A program made the translations under genes and the position numbers. Below, piece after piece: positions 46,206-56,344 of a DNA stretch of 64,000 bases. Each line of letters begins with the position of its first letter. Position 1 is the stretch's first letter. The notes under the pieces were generated by a model. The model was not told where the DNA came from. It worked only from the letters and a program-made list of their open reading frames with translations, and made no database searches. This DNA comes from Hemerocallis citrina (Eukaryota; Streptophyta; Magnoliopsida; Asparagales; Asphodelaceae): contig CM030368.1 in NCBI GenBank assembly GCA_017893485.1, forward strand, positions 180,463,654 through 180,527,653, given 5' to 3'.

Positions 46206-47480
46206 TGTAATGCCCCTGCCCCAAACTCAGGCAATTTATACAATTTATCAGATAAATTATTTATAGTATAGTACAGCTGCCCACCACAGGCTGCCTCTCA
46301 AAAGGTGGTTAACCAGATTGGTGACTCTTGATCATAGACATTATTATCTATTATTATTTATTCTAGTTCAATTCCCGATATAGGACTATTCAAATATACT
46401 TCTCTTCTCAAATCCCGTGACACACAGCCCCAATAGTGAGCCCATGCGCCATGTCATCAACAACTTAAAAGACAGCAGCTCTGTCTTTTCCTGAATCCGG
46501 GTGGCCCCCACCTAGCGACGTCATCATGACATCACCGCAACACAAAAGCACATTTGCTGCTTCTTTACGTGTCCCCCCTCCTCTCAATTAATTACCAAAC
46601 TAACATCCACCTTATATATATATATCTTTTTTTTATAGAAATTACGGGGTGTTACATACACCCCTATTCAGAAATCAGCATCCTCGCTGAGCACGCGGCA
46701 TGCACAATCTAGAGCGGGATCCACTTTCTAGCTGATGTGGAGTATCTGCTTTCCTATCCGCCTGATTAATCATGATCCTGGAATTCACCGCCCGATCATT
46801 CATAATCCTGGATTTAATTGAGGCTCGTCTCGTTCACCACAATCCCGGAATCCACTACCCGACTGGATCTATAGTCCCAGAATCCACCGCCCGACTATAT
46901 AGACAGGCCCTACACTTGGTGGATGTTAGTTTGGTAATTAATTGAGTCTGATACCATGAGAAATTAATTGAGGTGCGAAAATGGTATCAGAGCCATATCA
47001 GGTGCGAAAATTGGCTCTGATACCATTTGTAACGTCCCTGCCCCAAACTCAGACAATTTATACAATTTATCAGACAAATTATTTATAGTATAGTACAACT
47101 GCCCACCACAGGCTGCCTCTCAAAAGGTGGTTAACCGGATTGGTGACTCTTGATCATAGGAATTATTATTTATTATTATTTATTATTATTTATTCTAGTT
47201 CAATTTCAGATATGGGACTATTCCAATACACTTCTCTTCTTAAATCTCGTGACACACAACCCCAACAGTGGGCCCATGCGCCACGTCATCAACAACTCAG
47301 AAGACAGCAGCTCTTTCTTTTCCTGAACCTGGGTGCCCCCCCCCCACCTGGTGACGTCATCATGACGCCACCGCAACACAACAACACATCTGCTGCTTCT
47401 CTACGTGTCCCCCCTCCTCCCTCTTTCAATTAATTACCAAACTGTCATCCACCTTCTAATAAAAAAAAGATATATAGTGT

Positions 47481-47528
<48 letters not shown>

Positions 47529-47567
47529 TATATATCTTTTTTATTTTAGAAATTACGGGGTGTTACA
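46206..47567 (-). mobile_element. TRIM-type element (copy 2)
   Basis: LTRs at 46206-46656 and 47028-47567 flank 371 bp without genes. Read on the minus strand, the LTRs start TGTAACACCCCGTAATTTC, the primer site TGGTATCAGAGCC adjoins 47027, and the polypurine side adjoins 46657. Target duplication ATCTG (46201-46205 and 47568-47572). The last internal bases (GCGAGGATGCTGATTTCT) and LTR words match the TRIM at 1583-2949, so they are one family. Confidence 0.93.
46583..47027. repeat. Inverted LTR piece and mirrored primer sites in TRIM copy 2
   Basis: A 29-bp segment of the LTR (46583-46611) recurs, perfectly inverted, in the internal region (46918-46946). Next to it the Met-tRNA primer complement occurs in both orientations (46980-46995 and 47011-47027), with a third partial copy at 46946-46956. 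The paired sites can form a hairpin. Confidence 0.85.
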
Positions 47568-48011
47568 ATCTGTTTTAAGGAGATTGTGTGGTACACAAGC
47601 CTCGACGCAAATTGTTTGGTTTGTAATTTGGTTATTTCCTTTCTTTTCTTTTCAAAATTTGGTTTTTTATCCCTCTTCTTCTCCTCTGATTTTGTGTCTC
47701 TCAATCATATTTAGATTTATTGCAAACATTTTGTAACCAAAGTTGTAAGAAAGAGAATAAATTTCTCTAAGTTGGTTTTATTTTAAACATATATTGTAAT
47801 ACTTTGACATGACTGATTCTTGCAGTAACTTCATGTTTCTGAGACCAACACCATCCATTTGTTTCTGCTTACAAATTGTTTCCCACCTAACCATAGGCTA
47901 AACCTTCGCCTTTAGATCAAAGAAATTTCATGCATTCTGCATCCATCTTATCAATAATTGTATGAGGGACCCATCCATGTGCCATAGCATGCATAGGCAT
48001 AGACTGGACTA

Positions 48012-48681
48012 AGGATGGCTATTGGTTCGAAGCCGACCTAGGCCTAACCAGGTCTGACCCAGTTATTTGCAGGCTTGGGCTAATCTTTTACCAATTCGAG
48101 ACGTGCTCGGGGTCAACTTTTTTGGCCCGAACAAAATTCGAGCCGGGTTCGGGCTCAAGTGTCTAGGCCCGATGGGGGCCAACATCAAATTTTTGCATCT
48201 ACATGTCCATGTATACATATGATTACATATATGTACATATGCATAAGAAAATTTATGTTAATATTATGTATAGTCATGATAATTTTAAAAAAATAATGTT
48301 TATTTATTTGTATACGTTGAAATGAGTATTATAGTTTATATAAAGAAAATTATTGCCTTATAAATATAGTATTAGAATATAAATAATTTTTTTTTACATA
48401 ATTTCACAAAAAATAGTCGAGATGTTTTTTTTAATGATGTAGTACCCAAGATGTTTTTATTTTTTGAAGAAATATTCTAGATGTTGTTATGTTAATATTA
48501 GAAAATTATATATTAAAAATGCATAATTAGTTCATGCCTAGGCCCGACTCTTTTTTTTGTCTAATCAGGCTCGGGCCCCAGATTCTAAGCCCGAAGATAA
48601 ATCAGGCAGGGTTTGGGCCCAATTTTAGAATTCAGGCTTGGACTTATATGAGTCCGGCCCACACCCGGCCCGTTGTCAACC
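48012..48681. mobile_element. Non-autonomous element with 12-bp target duplication
   Basis: Flanked by TAGACTGGACTA (48000-48011) and TAGATTGGACTA (48682-48693). The ends AGGATGGC and, inverted, AGGTTGAC are weak terminal repeats, and both tips carry GC-rich words (GGCCCGA, CCGGCCC) around an AT-rich middle. The end style is like non-autonomous plant hAT elements, but the 12-bp duplication is longer than the 8 bp of hAT. No coding. Confidence 0.65.
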
Positions 48682-50877
48682 TTAGATTGGACTACACATT
48701 AGAGAAGAACGACCCTACCTGCAATGCAGATAGTGGAGGATTTCCAACCAGCAAGCCTTATTCGAATTTTAGCAAGTACTTCAAAATTGGAAACAAGAAC
48801 ACGTGCTATCCCTATCATGGACCCCATGTATTTGAAAGGCAAACGACCCCTCTCCTTACCAAGAATCTGAAGGCAACGCCATTGATGACCGCAGCTCACT
48901 GATTCACCTAAAAAACAATGAGATTTTGCTAAGTTAGGACACCCTTGTCTCAACCCAACAGTAGAAGAAATCATTCAGTTGGTGACCCATTAACGAGAAC
49001 TGCGAACCTAGGAGAGGTAACACATGCCATGATCCACTTAAAAAATTTCTCATGATACCCAAATCTAATCAACATTGCTTCAGGAAAATCCCACCGAACT
49101 CTACCGTAGGCCCCCTCCATATCTATCTTGATAGCGAGAAATTTTAAGCATTCTTCTCGCTTTTGCAAAGAGTAAAAAGCTTCATGAGCCATAAGAATAC
49201 TTTCCGAAATAGAGCCACTTGGAATGAATTCCCCTTGCTCATCCAAAATTAATGAGCATCTTTAAACGATTCACCAGCAATTTAGCAACAATTTATATAT
49301 AAAATTGCACAAAACTAATAGGCTGAAGCTTTAGTTTTGGTAGGAGAAGATACCTTCCGGATGAGCATTATAAAGTTGGACTTCCACTATGGGGGATGGT
49401 GGTTGACTCATGAAAATTCTGTATAGAAGAAATAATATCCGGACCAGCAATATTCTAGTACCTCTTATATAAATGTCCTGATAGACCATCCGGATCGACA
49501 GGGGCGGAGCCCTTTGAGGGCCCGGGGGGGCCCAGGCCCCCCTGAAAATTTTAGAATGCCCCTAATATATTCAATTTTTACAGTTTGGCCCCCCTTAAAA
49601 ATTTTAGAAAACCCCCTACATATATACATATAGTACTGTTAGTCTGTTCATATCCCCATTCAGAAATCAAAATTATCAAATCCAACCAATTCCCCAAATC
49701 TGAAATCCATCTGTGATCTACCATCGCCGATTGCGGTCCTTCCTTGCCGCCGGCCCCGGCATCCCTCCAGCGCAGCACCGTCTATGCCACCGCGCTCCTC
49801 GCACAGGACAAAAGAATCAGCTTAGGAAGGTAATTCCAAAAGCCCTAAAACCTAGATTCCGAATCCTCCCTTTTCTTTTATAGGGTTTTAATTCAATCAT
49901 GGGTTGCATCTTCTCATCGAGTTCCTCAGATGTTTTTTGGGTGAATTTAGTATACAAAATGTTGAGATCTGACATGAGTCTTGCGCTTCTCTTGTTCTTG
50001 TTTTGAATGTCATTTCATGGTGATCCTTTTGGGTTTTTTTTGGATGTGATGTTACGTTATAGACCACGACTGCATTAGTCAAATTTCAATGAATTATGGT
50101 CAGGCTGATCAGAGTTGCCTGGTTGTCTATTTAAAATAATTCGTTACTAAGTAAAATCTTGCTTGGAAATATGAAAATCATAATTTGTATGCAAACTGTC
50201 TTGTACCATGCGACAGACTTATAATATTTGGATAACACAATATCCTTTTTTGGATGTTTTAGTGATGGATATGCAGTTCGGCTCAGTCAGCTTGATTAAC
50301 AGACCAAAGAACAAATACAAGCCACTAATTAGTGAATGTGTACAACAATAACAATTGCAATTCTACCAACTTCAAATTTAACAATAAACTCTTAACTCTT
50401 TCATTGTATAGTAAGCATAGATCTAACTATTTTAACCATACTGTGTCATGATAATAATTAAACTAGTTGCCAAGTATTGTCAAATGTATCTAGAAAAAGA
50501 ATAAGAAAAAAAATTGGGGCTGGTAATGTAACTTTTTTCTGAATTTACCAGAACAAATGACAATGAAAATAACGAGTAAAACTTATAAACTGCACAAGAA
50601 ATGAAGATGAATACTCAACTGCAGAAGGAAAAGAATATTCTTCTAATGTTATTAGTTACTAAGGAGTAAGGAAATCATACTAAGATGTAACTACTGTTGG
50701 ATATAACTTATAGGAATTTAACAAAAATTTATATCCAACAAAGCAATCTGATTGAACAACTAGTTAAAGCTGTATGGAAAAAAGATGGTCAGTTTTAATA
50801 GTCACAAAGATATCATACATAATTTAGGTTGTACAAATATTTGTAGTAGATATGAGTTATACCTGCATACAATGACC

Positions 50878-51245
50878 CTAAGATCTGATGGCGCTCATGA
50901 AAGCCATGTAAACCTTCCTTAACCAAAATGGAGAACTTGATTCAATAATTTTGGAAGGAACCTTCTGTACTACTGGCCAATCTTCACCACCTTCTTGGCA
51001 CCTAATTTGAAGTATAGGACATCCTCTAATAGTCAGGTTCTGGAGACCATGAGGAATTTCCGTAAGTGATACAAGTCTAGGAACATTCAGAATTTCCAAG
51101 CGATTTAGACAGTTTAAAGTATCCAAACCAGATGTCAATGATGAGAGACTCTCACAAGAATCAAGTTGAAGTTCTTTAAGTGTGGCAGGTAGATCTTTCC
51201 CAGAAATGGATGGAAATTTTGGGCAGAAGGAAACCTTGAGATACT
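50878..51245 (-). pseudogene. Captured 3' exon of an NLR-type leucine-rich-repeat gene
   Basis: Behind a likely splice acceptor (TTCTAG at 51246-51251 on the minus strand) the frame reads EYLKVSFCPKFPSI, LPATLKELQLDSCESLSSLT, LNRLEILNVPRLVSLTEIP and GLQNLTIRGCPILQIRCQEG, then stops after AIRS. This is the typical last LRR portion of plant CC-NB-LRR proteins, ending in GCP.L...C...G.DWP. It is antisense to the hAT transposase and lies in its probable leader intron. The frame is open. NB-ARC is absent, so it cannot act as a full receptor. Confidence 0.8.
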
Positions 51246-51667
51246 CTAGAATGGGTATGAATATATTTAGATAGTAGATGAAGATAATTTTTATCATTTC
51301 ATGTCAATCAATAAAAACAGTAAAACTCCATGAAATAAAAAAAGCTTCTCAAGTACATACATTGGCCTAAGCAAGAGAGATGTATGATATGTTATAATCG
51401 ACAGTCTTTGAAGACACTAAATAGTCTAAATTGAAGTATAGATAATCCGGATGCCGATATATGTCTACCTTTGGAATACGCTAGTCGGCTGAAAGTTGAT
51501 TTTATTAAATGTGGATCATTAAATGTGGATCATATTTTTTTTCCTGTTGAAGATTATTGGGTTTTTTTAACATAATGAAATAATATTATTTTGTTAATAT
51601 ATATAATGAGTCTTATATTTCTTTGAATTTATTAATGTACAGGAACGGTTCGTTTTATAAAATATCA

Positions 51668-52558
51668 ATGGGGAAAAAAGCCACCAATGATTCTTTTTTT
51701 AAAAGACAAAATACTCAAACTTTAGGAGTTGATACACAAACATCAAATCCTTTAGTTGAAGAACCTCCTCTTAAATCTCCACGAGTTGATTCTACAAGAC
51801 ATGAAATTGAATCTGAAAGAGATTTGATTGGTTCTTTAGAGCGTGATCCGGGATTGCGTCGATAAATTTGTGATTATCCTACTAACAAACAAGATGAAGT
51901 TCGTCGTGATTATATCGAATTGGGGGCATACCATGGAAATGGTGATTTTCCATATTCAAAGAAAGGAAATGATCACAACCGACGGTTTCAACCTTATCGG
52001 GTTAACAAATTCATTGCCACAATTGATTCTCAATTGCAAGAATTAAATATCTGATTTAATGAAAATACGGTTGGTTTACTTGTGCTAAGTGGTACTTTGG
52101 ATCTGAGAGATGCATATACATCTTTTAATGTCGAGAAAATTTGCAAGCTTGCAAGCCAATTCTATCTTGAAGATTTTTCTGAGCAAGATTAAACACATCT
52201 AAAGTATCAACTAGAACATTATATACTTGATATTCCTCTTCGTAGTGAATTCAAGAATTTGTCATCTCTTTCCGAGTTATGTCAAGCATTAGCGAGATCT
52301 AGAAAGTCAATTATCTATCCTCTTGTTGATCGGCTAATTAGGCTTGTGCTCACATTACCAGTTTCTACAGCAACTACTGAGAGGGCATTTTCGGCAATGA
52401 GTTTTGTGAAAAATAGGCTTCGCAACAAGATGGAGGATGATTATCTCTCGAACTACTTGATGATTTTTATTGAAAGAGAAATAGCAGAGGATTTGTGCAT
52501 AGATACAATTATCAAAGAGTTTGCTTCTATGAAAGAACGCAGATCACAGTTCTTTTAA
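51668..52558 (+). pseudogene. hAT transposase, centrally deleted (ZMYM1-like type)
   Basis: The frame begins MGKKATNDSFFKRQN after a likely acceptor (GTACAG to 51641), continues through RDPGLRR, ICDYPTNKQDEVRRDYIELG and RRFQPYRVNKF, then jumps directly to the C-terminal end: LSGTLDLRDAY, LDIPLRSEFKNL and the hAT dimerisation motif TATTERAFSAMSFVKNRLRN. The DUF4371-type core with the catalytic acidic residues is missing. One frame is kept throughout with three nonsense codons (51863, about 52051 and 52190), consistent with decay after an in-frame deletion. Confidence 0.88.
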
Positions 52559-52882
52559 GCTACACTTGTTTTGTTTGGGGCAAATATACTTTTTGGGATT
52601 TTGTAAGAAATCAAGACGATTTGATTTTTTTGTTTATTTTTGTTTAAAAGTATAATATGTGAACTATCTTTTGAAGACTGGATCTCTATGTCAAAAAAAT
52701 AAATTTACTGTATAAATTGTTTTTTCTTCTTATTTTTATTTATTATTTGGCCCCCCCGACAAAATTGTCCTGGCTTCGCCCCTGCGGATCGAGTGCCTTC
52801 CCCACCGGCATGCGTTTGACCATTGCACAATTTTCTTATGCAGTGAAACAACCAATCAACACATTATTCCATTCATCCAAAT

Positions 52883-52908
52883 AACCCCCCCCCCCCCCCC
52901 CCCCCCCC
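52883..52908 (+). repeat. Poly(C) tract
   Basis: An uninterrupted run of about 26 C residues within LINE 2 sequence. Such a run is prone to slippage and assembly error. Confidence 0.8.
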
Positions 52909-54219
52909 GGTACTCGTAAACATGACCGGCTAAAATCATGTCCACTTGAGATAAGTGGAAAAATAATTTAAAAAACATTGCTTAATACCCTCATTTCTAG
53001 CATACTCCACACACATTAAATCTTGCACCCAATCAATCGCATTTCGAGAGAACGACAGACTATAGCAGAGCAGTGGAAAAATGATGTATTTCTATCCTCA
53101 TTTAGTACCCAATTAAAACTAGATTTTTTATGCATGTTTCTTGTAATTAAAGATTTCTACGGACGGAGCATGTAAGGGAACGAATGAGCTCGTTGTGGTT
53201 CTTGCCAGGCCCTTTTCGAACAAGATTTTGCAAATCATCAATCTGCTTTGTAAGCTCCTCACGAGAAAATATGTTGCCTACATTTTTATTCAACTCTCTT
53301 ACAACCTTCTTAAAATAGTAGCCCTTAATAAAAAAAATTGTGAATGATGTCACCATTACAAGCCTTATCCCAAGCACTTTTAATGACCTCCTCACAACCT
53401 GGTGATATGAGTAAAATCAGAACCACACAATCCCGACATGTATCTCAAAGCTTCTCAAGGGCAAAACGATAACTTCACAACAACTAAATGTAGCGCCCCG
53501 AATTTCTAATATGATAACTTAGAAAATACGTGGCACAATCCCAGCATCCACTTCAATGCAACAATAAACACAACCAACACCACTAAACTTTTCAACTTTT
53601 ATTACAACAAACTTTTACAAATCACAGCGGAATTCAAAACAACTCAAACAATATTTTCTGTCATTTACAACTCAAATTATCTCAAAACTGCTTTTCCAAA
53701 TTTACACCAAACTCTTATAAATCAAATTTATCTCAATTATGCCCAAGCATCCAAACCTCCAAACTCTAAGCAACAACCTGCATCATGTGAGGCTAGAGAT
53801 GATCCCTAACCCCCAAAACTAAAGGGGTCAGCCATAAATGGTGTGAGTGACATAAAACAATCAACATAATTTAATTGTTAAACATAAGGTCATCAACAAC
53901 ATGCATTAACCACAATGATAAATGAATGAGGAAAAGACAAGATGTAAAGCATGAAAACATCATAGGATGAAAACAACAAGTGCATCTAGTATAAAGGTCA
54001 AGTGTAGGAAAACTGGAAAACTCATGCATAAAATCAAGTCAAGAAAACACAATTTCTATATGCGGACTCTCTAATGCATACTTGTCGAAGTCTATGGATC
54101 CCATTCTACATAGGTTCGGTGCAAGCCCTTAACGTCTCCACTTCAGATGGGTTCAATCCCCGCTATGCGACTATTCTTAACACGATGACTACTACGAGAT
54201 AAAGATAAACTGTGAGAAT

Positions 54220-54520
54220 TAGCCCATGCCTGATAATTCAGGAGATGGATCCCACATCTCAGGTATTTTACCTGGATAATTCAGGAGATCATCCCACATC
54301 TAGACATAGACACATCAACACAGGATTACCCCATGTGTGTCACCTCGACCTTGATAATTCAGGAGTTCAATCCCACATCTCAAGCAAACCACTTGGATAA
54401 TTCAGGAAATATATCTCTCACCTCAGGTAATTTACCTGGATAATACAGGAGATAAATCCCTCATCTCAAGATAGTTACTTGGATAATTCAGGAGATCAAA
54501 TCTCTCATCTAAAGCCGTAT
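54220..54520 (+). repeat. About 45-bp tandem repeat array
   Basis: Six or so units built on TGGATAATTCAGGAGAT, each followed by TCCCACATCTCA or TCCCTCATCTCA. Divergence between units is moderate. Located inside the long LTR. Confidence 0.8.
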
Positions 54521-54879
54521 TGAGGTGCATAACTCATGTTCCCGTTCATCATATCATCACTAGTGCCTGTCCTTATTATTTTTGGTTACTGAACAAATCT
54601 CCTAGAGTAGTGTACCTACCGACCTAAAAATTAGACTGAATAACTGAAAATGCCTCAATGGGCCTCAACAAAATAATTTAACAAATATCTCAACACCGGT
54701 ATACTAGGGTCACGTACCTCTAGAGACTCAAACTCAAGAATCTAAACAAATTCCCACTAACAAGAGTGGCTCAACTGAATATCTTATGATCAAATACTGA
54801 ACTGAATATGGTATAGACTGATTTATCTGAAACCAATCACTCGAAATAACACTAAAGATACAAAGAATCCTTCAGTACC

Positions 54880-55680
54880 AGTCGACTTATACTTTGGTAA
54901 GTCGACTGTCCAGAGGACGATACCCAAAATTTCACAAAATAGACCAAGTCATATCAGTCGACTTAAAAGAGAATCGATCGACTGACCAGAAGGGACTGAA
55001 CAAAATAATCTCTCAACAGACCAGTCGACTGACATCAGTCTAGGTCGACTGTCCAGAACAAATTTTACAAAGTAAAGACCTCAGGACACCAGTCGACTTA
55101 TACTGTAGTAAGTCGACTGTCCAGAGGAGAATATCTATAATTTTTACGAAAATAAACTAAGTAACATAAGTTGACTTATAAGAGTCATAAGTTGACTTAC
55201 TAACAATATAAGATGGCTTATAGAAACATAAGGTGACTTACCAAAAACATAAGTAGACTTATAAAAACATAAGGTGACTTACCAAAAACATAAGTAGACT
55301 TATAAAATTCATAAGTAGACTTATAAAAACATAAGTCGACTTAAAAGAGACATAAGTCGACTTATAAGAACATAAGTCGACTCATAAAAACATAAGTCGA
55401 CTTACCAGAGAGAAATTCCAGAAATCTTTAAGAAAATATTCTAAGTGTCATTAGTCGACTTGCAAAGTCATAAGTTGACTTAAAATACAATATAAGTCGA
55501 CTTAAAAGGTCATAAGTCGACTTACCAGAGAAAATCTAAGATAACTTTGAAAAATAACTTCTACGTGTACCAGTCGACTGAAAAGGGGTCTAAGTCGACT
55601 GTCCAGAGCGGATTTTCAAGAAAACTAAAGATACAGCAGCTGGGTCGTACCAGTCGACTGATTAGTATACCAGTCGACTA
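54880..55680. repeat. Array of GTCGAC-centred palindromes
   Basis: More than two dozen copies of AAGTCGACTT, CAGTCGACTG or one-base variants (AAGTTGACTT, AAGTAGACTT) occur at short, irregular spacing, separated by words such as ATAAAAACAT and CCAGAG. The array is confined to this part of the LTR. Confidence 0.88.
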
Positions 55681-56336
55681 TCGGCCTTCAGTCTGCAAGG
55701 TTTGGTTGTTCATGATAATCAAAATTAGGGTTTTCCAAAAGCAATTGTTGTTTACTAAAATAATTTGTATTTAGGTAAAATCGACAATCTCAAATAATCT
55801 CCATTATGGATACATTTCCTTAAATCAACCGTTATCTCAAAACTTAATTCTCATGTTCTAATCTCCTAATTCTTCCATTAGGATTTCTCAATACTAAATA
55901 TCTTTCACAACCATGATCAAAGTCTGATTTATAACCATGAGATCCAGATGTTCGTCATCCGATCTCAACATAATCAATTCTTAACATACTTTCTAACAAT
56001 ATAAACTCATAATTCAAGATCTACTCAATATTCATGAGTTTCACAAACATGGTCCAAGCAATAACAATGGTTCATTCACATCACAATACAAGGATCATAT
56101 CATTCATATAATGAAACAAAGCAAACGATGTCATTCACATAAATCAAAACAACCAATTTCATATCATTCGCAAAATCAAACAGCAACACAAACAATGTCA
56201 CTCACCTTAGAATTGCAAAGATCCGAATAAAAGCCTTCCTTTTGCTAGATCCAAGAATCCTCCTCTTGATCGCCAAGAAAATAGTAATATATTAAATAAA
56301 TCTGGAGTTGTGCAGCGAATGACGACTGCACACCCT

Positions 56337-56344
56337 CTTTTATA
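56337..56344 (-). promoter_or_regulatory. TATA box of the 53489-57136 LTR
   Basis: Minus-strand CTGTATAAAAGAGGG, followed downstream by a leader and a splice donor-like AAGGTGAG (56201-56208). This is the expected U3/R arrangement in a long LTR. Confidence 0.7.

Larger units (their letters stand above)
39986..47801 (+). mobile_element. Ty1/copia retrotransposon 2, decayed, with nested TRIM
   Basis: LTRs at 39986-40725 and 45686-47801 (the latter split by a TRIM) bracket gag, protease, integrase, RT and RNase H in copia order. A purine run GGAGGGGGAG immediately precedes the 3' LTR. No Met-tRNA primer site is visible after the 5' LTR. The element is old: many stops and a mutated 5' TATA box. 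The flanks show no shared 5-bp duplication. Confidence 0.88.
45686..47801 (+). repeat. copia 2, 3' LTR (interrupted by TRIM copy 2)
   Basis: Homologous to 39986-40725 over 45686-46205 and 47568-47801. The gap is the TRIM. The 5' LTR gives the unoccupied site at 40491-40495 (ATCTA). Confidence 0.85.
49499..52784 (+). mobile_element. hAT-superfamily DNA transposon with a captured NLR fragment
   Basis: Terminal inverted repeats CAGGGGCGGAGCC (left) and GGCTTCGCCCCTG (right) lie between two perfect copies of CGGATCGA (49491-49498 and 52785-52792), the 8-bp duplication of hAT elements. It encodes a shortened hAT transposase on the plus strand and holds an LRR exon of a resistance-type gene on the minus strand. 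49600-50870 is non-coding, with a GC-rich probable leader exon near 49720-49830. The target is LINE 2. Confidence 0.95.
47802..53400 (-). pseudogene. L1-like LINE reverse transcriptase gene (LINE 2), split by two insertions
   Basis: Minus-strand traces in order from high coordinates: VVRELNKNVGNIFSREELTKQ (53200-53300), KALDPDGLSGHLYK (spanning the hAT insertion point near 52800/49490), SFVQFYI...LLVNRLKMLI (49300), the RT core FLAIKIDMEGAYGRVRWDF (49080-49140), LPFKYMGSMIGI and LAGWKSSTICIAGRVVLL (48700-48830), then HAMAHGWVP and RWETICKQKQMDGVGLRN (47812-48000). Stops are frequent. A 670-bp element (48012-48681) and a hAT transposon (49499-52784) interrupt it. It abuts the 3' end of copia 2 at 47802. 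Confidence 0.85.

Noticed and set aside
54880..55680. CRISPR-like array
   Set aside because: Repeats are 10-bp palindromes with irregular, related AT-rich spacers inside a plant LTR. There are no cas genes and the genome is eukaryotic.
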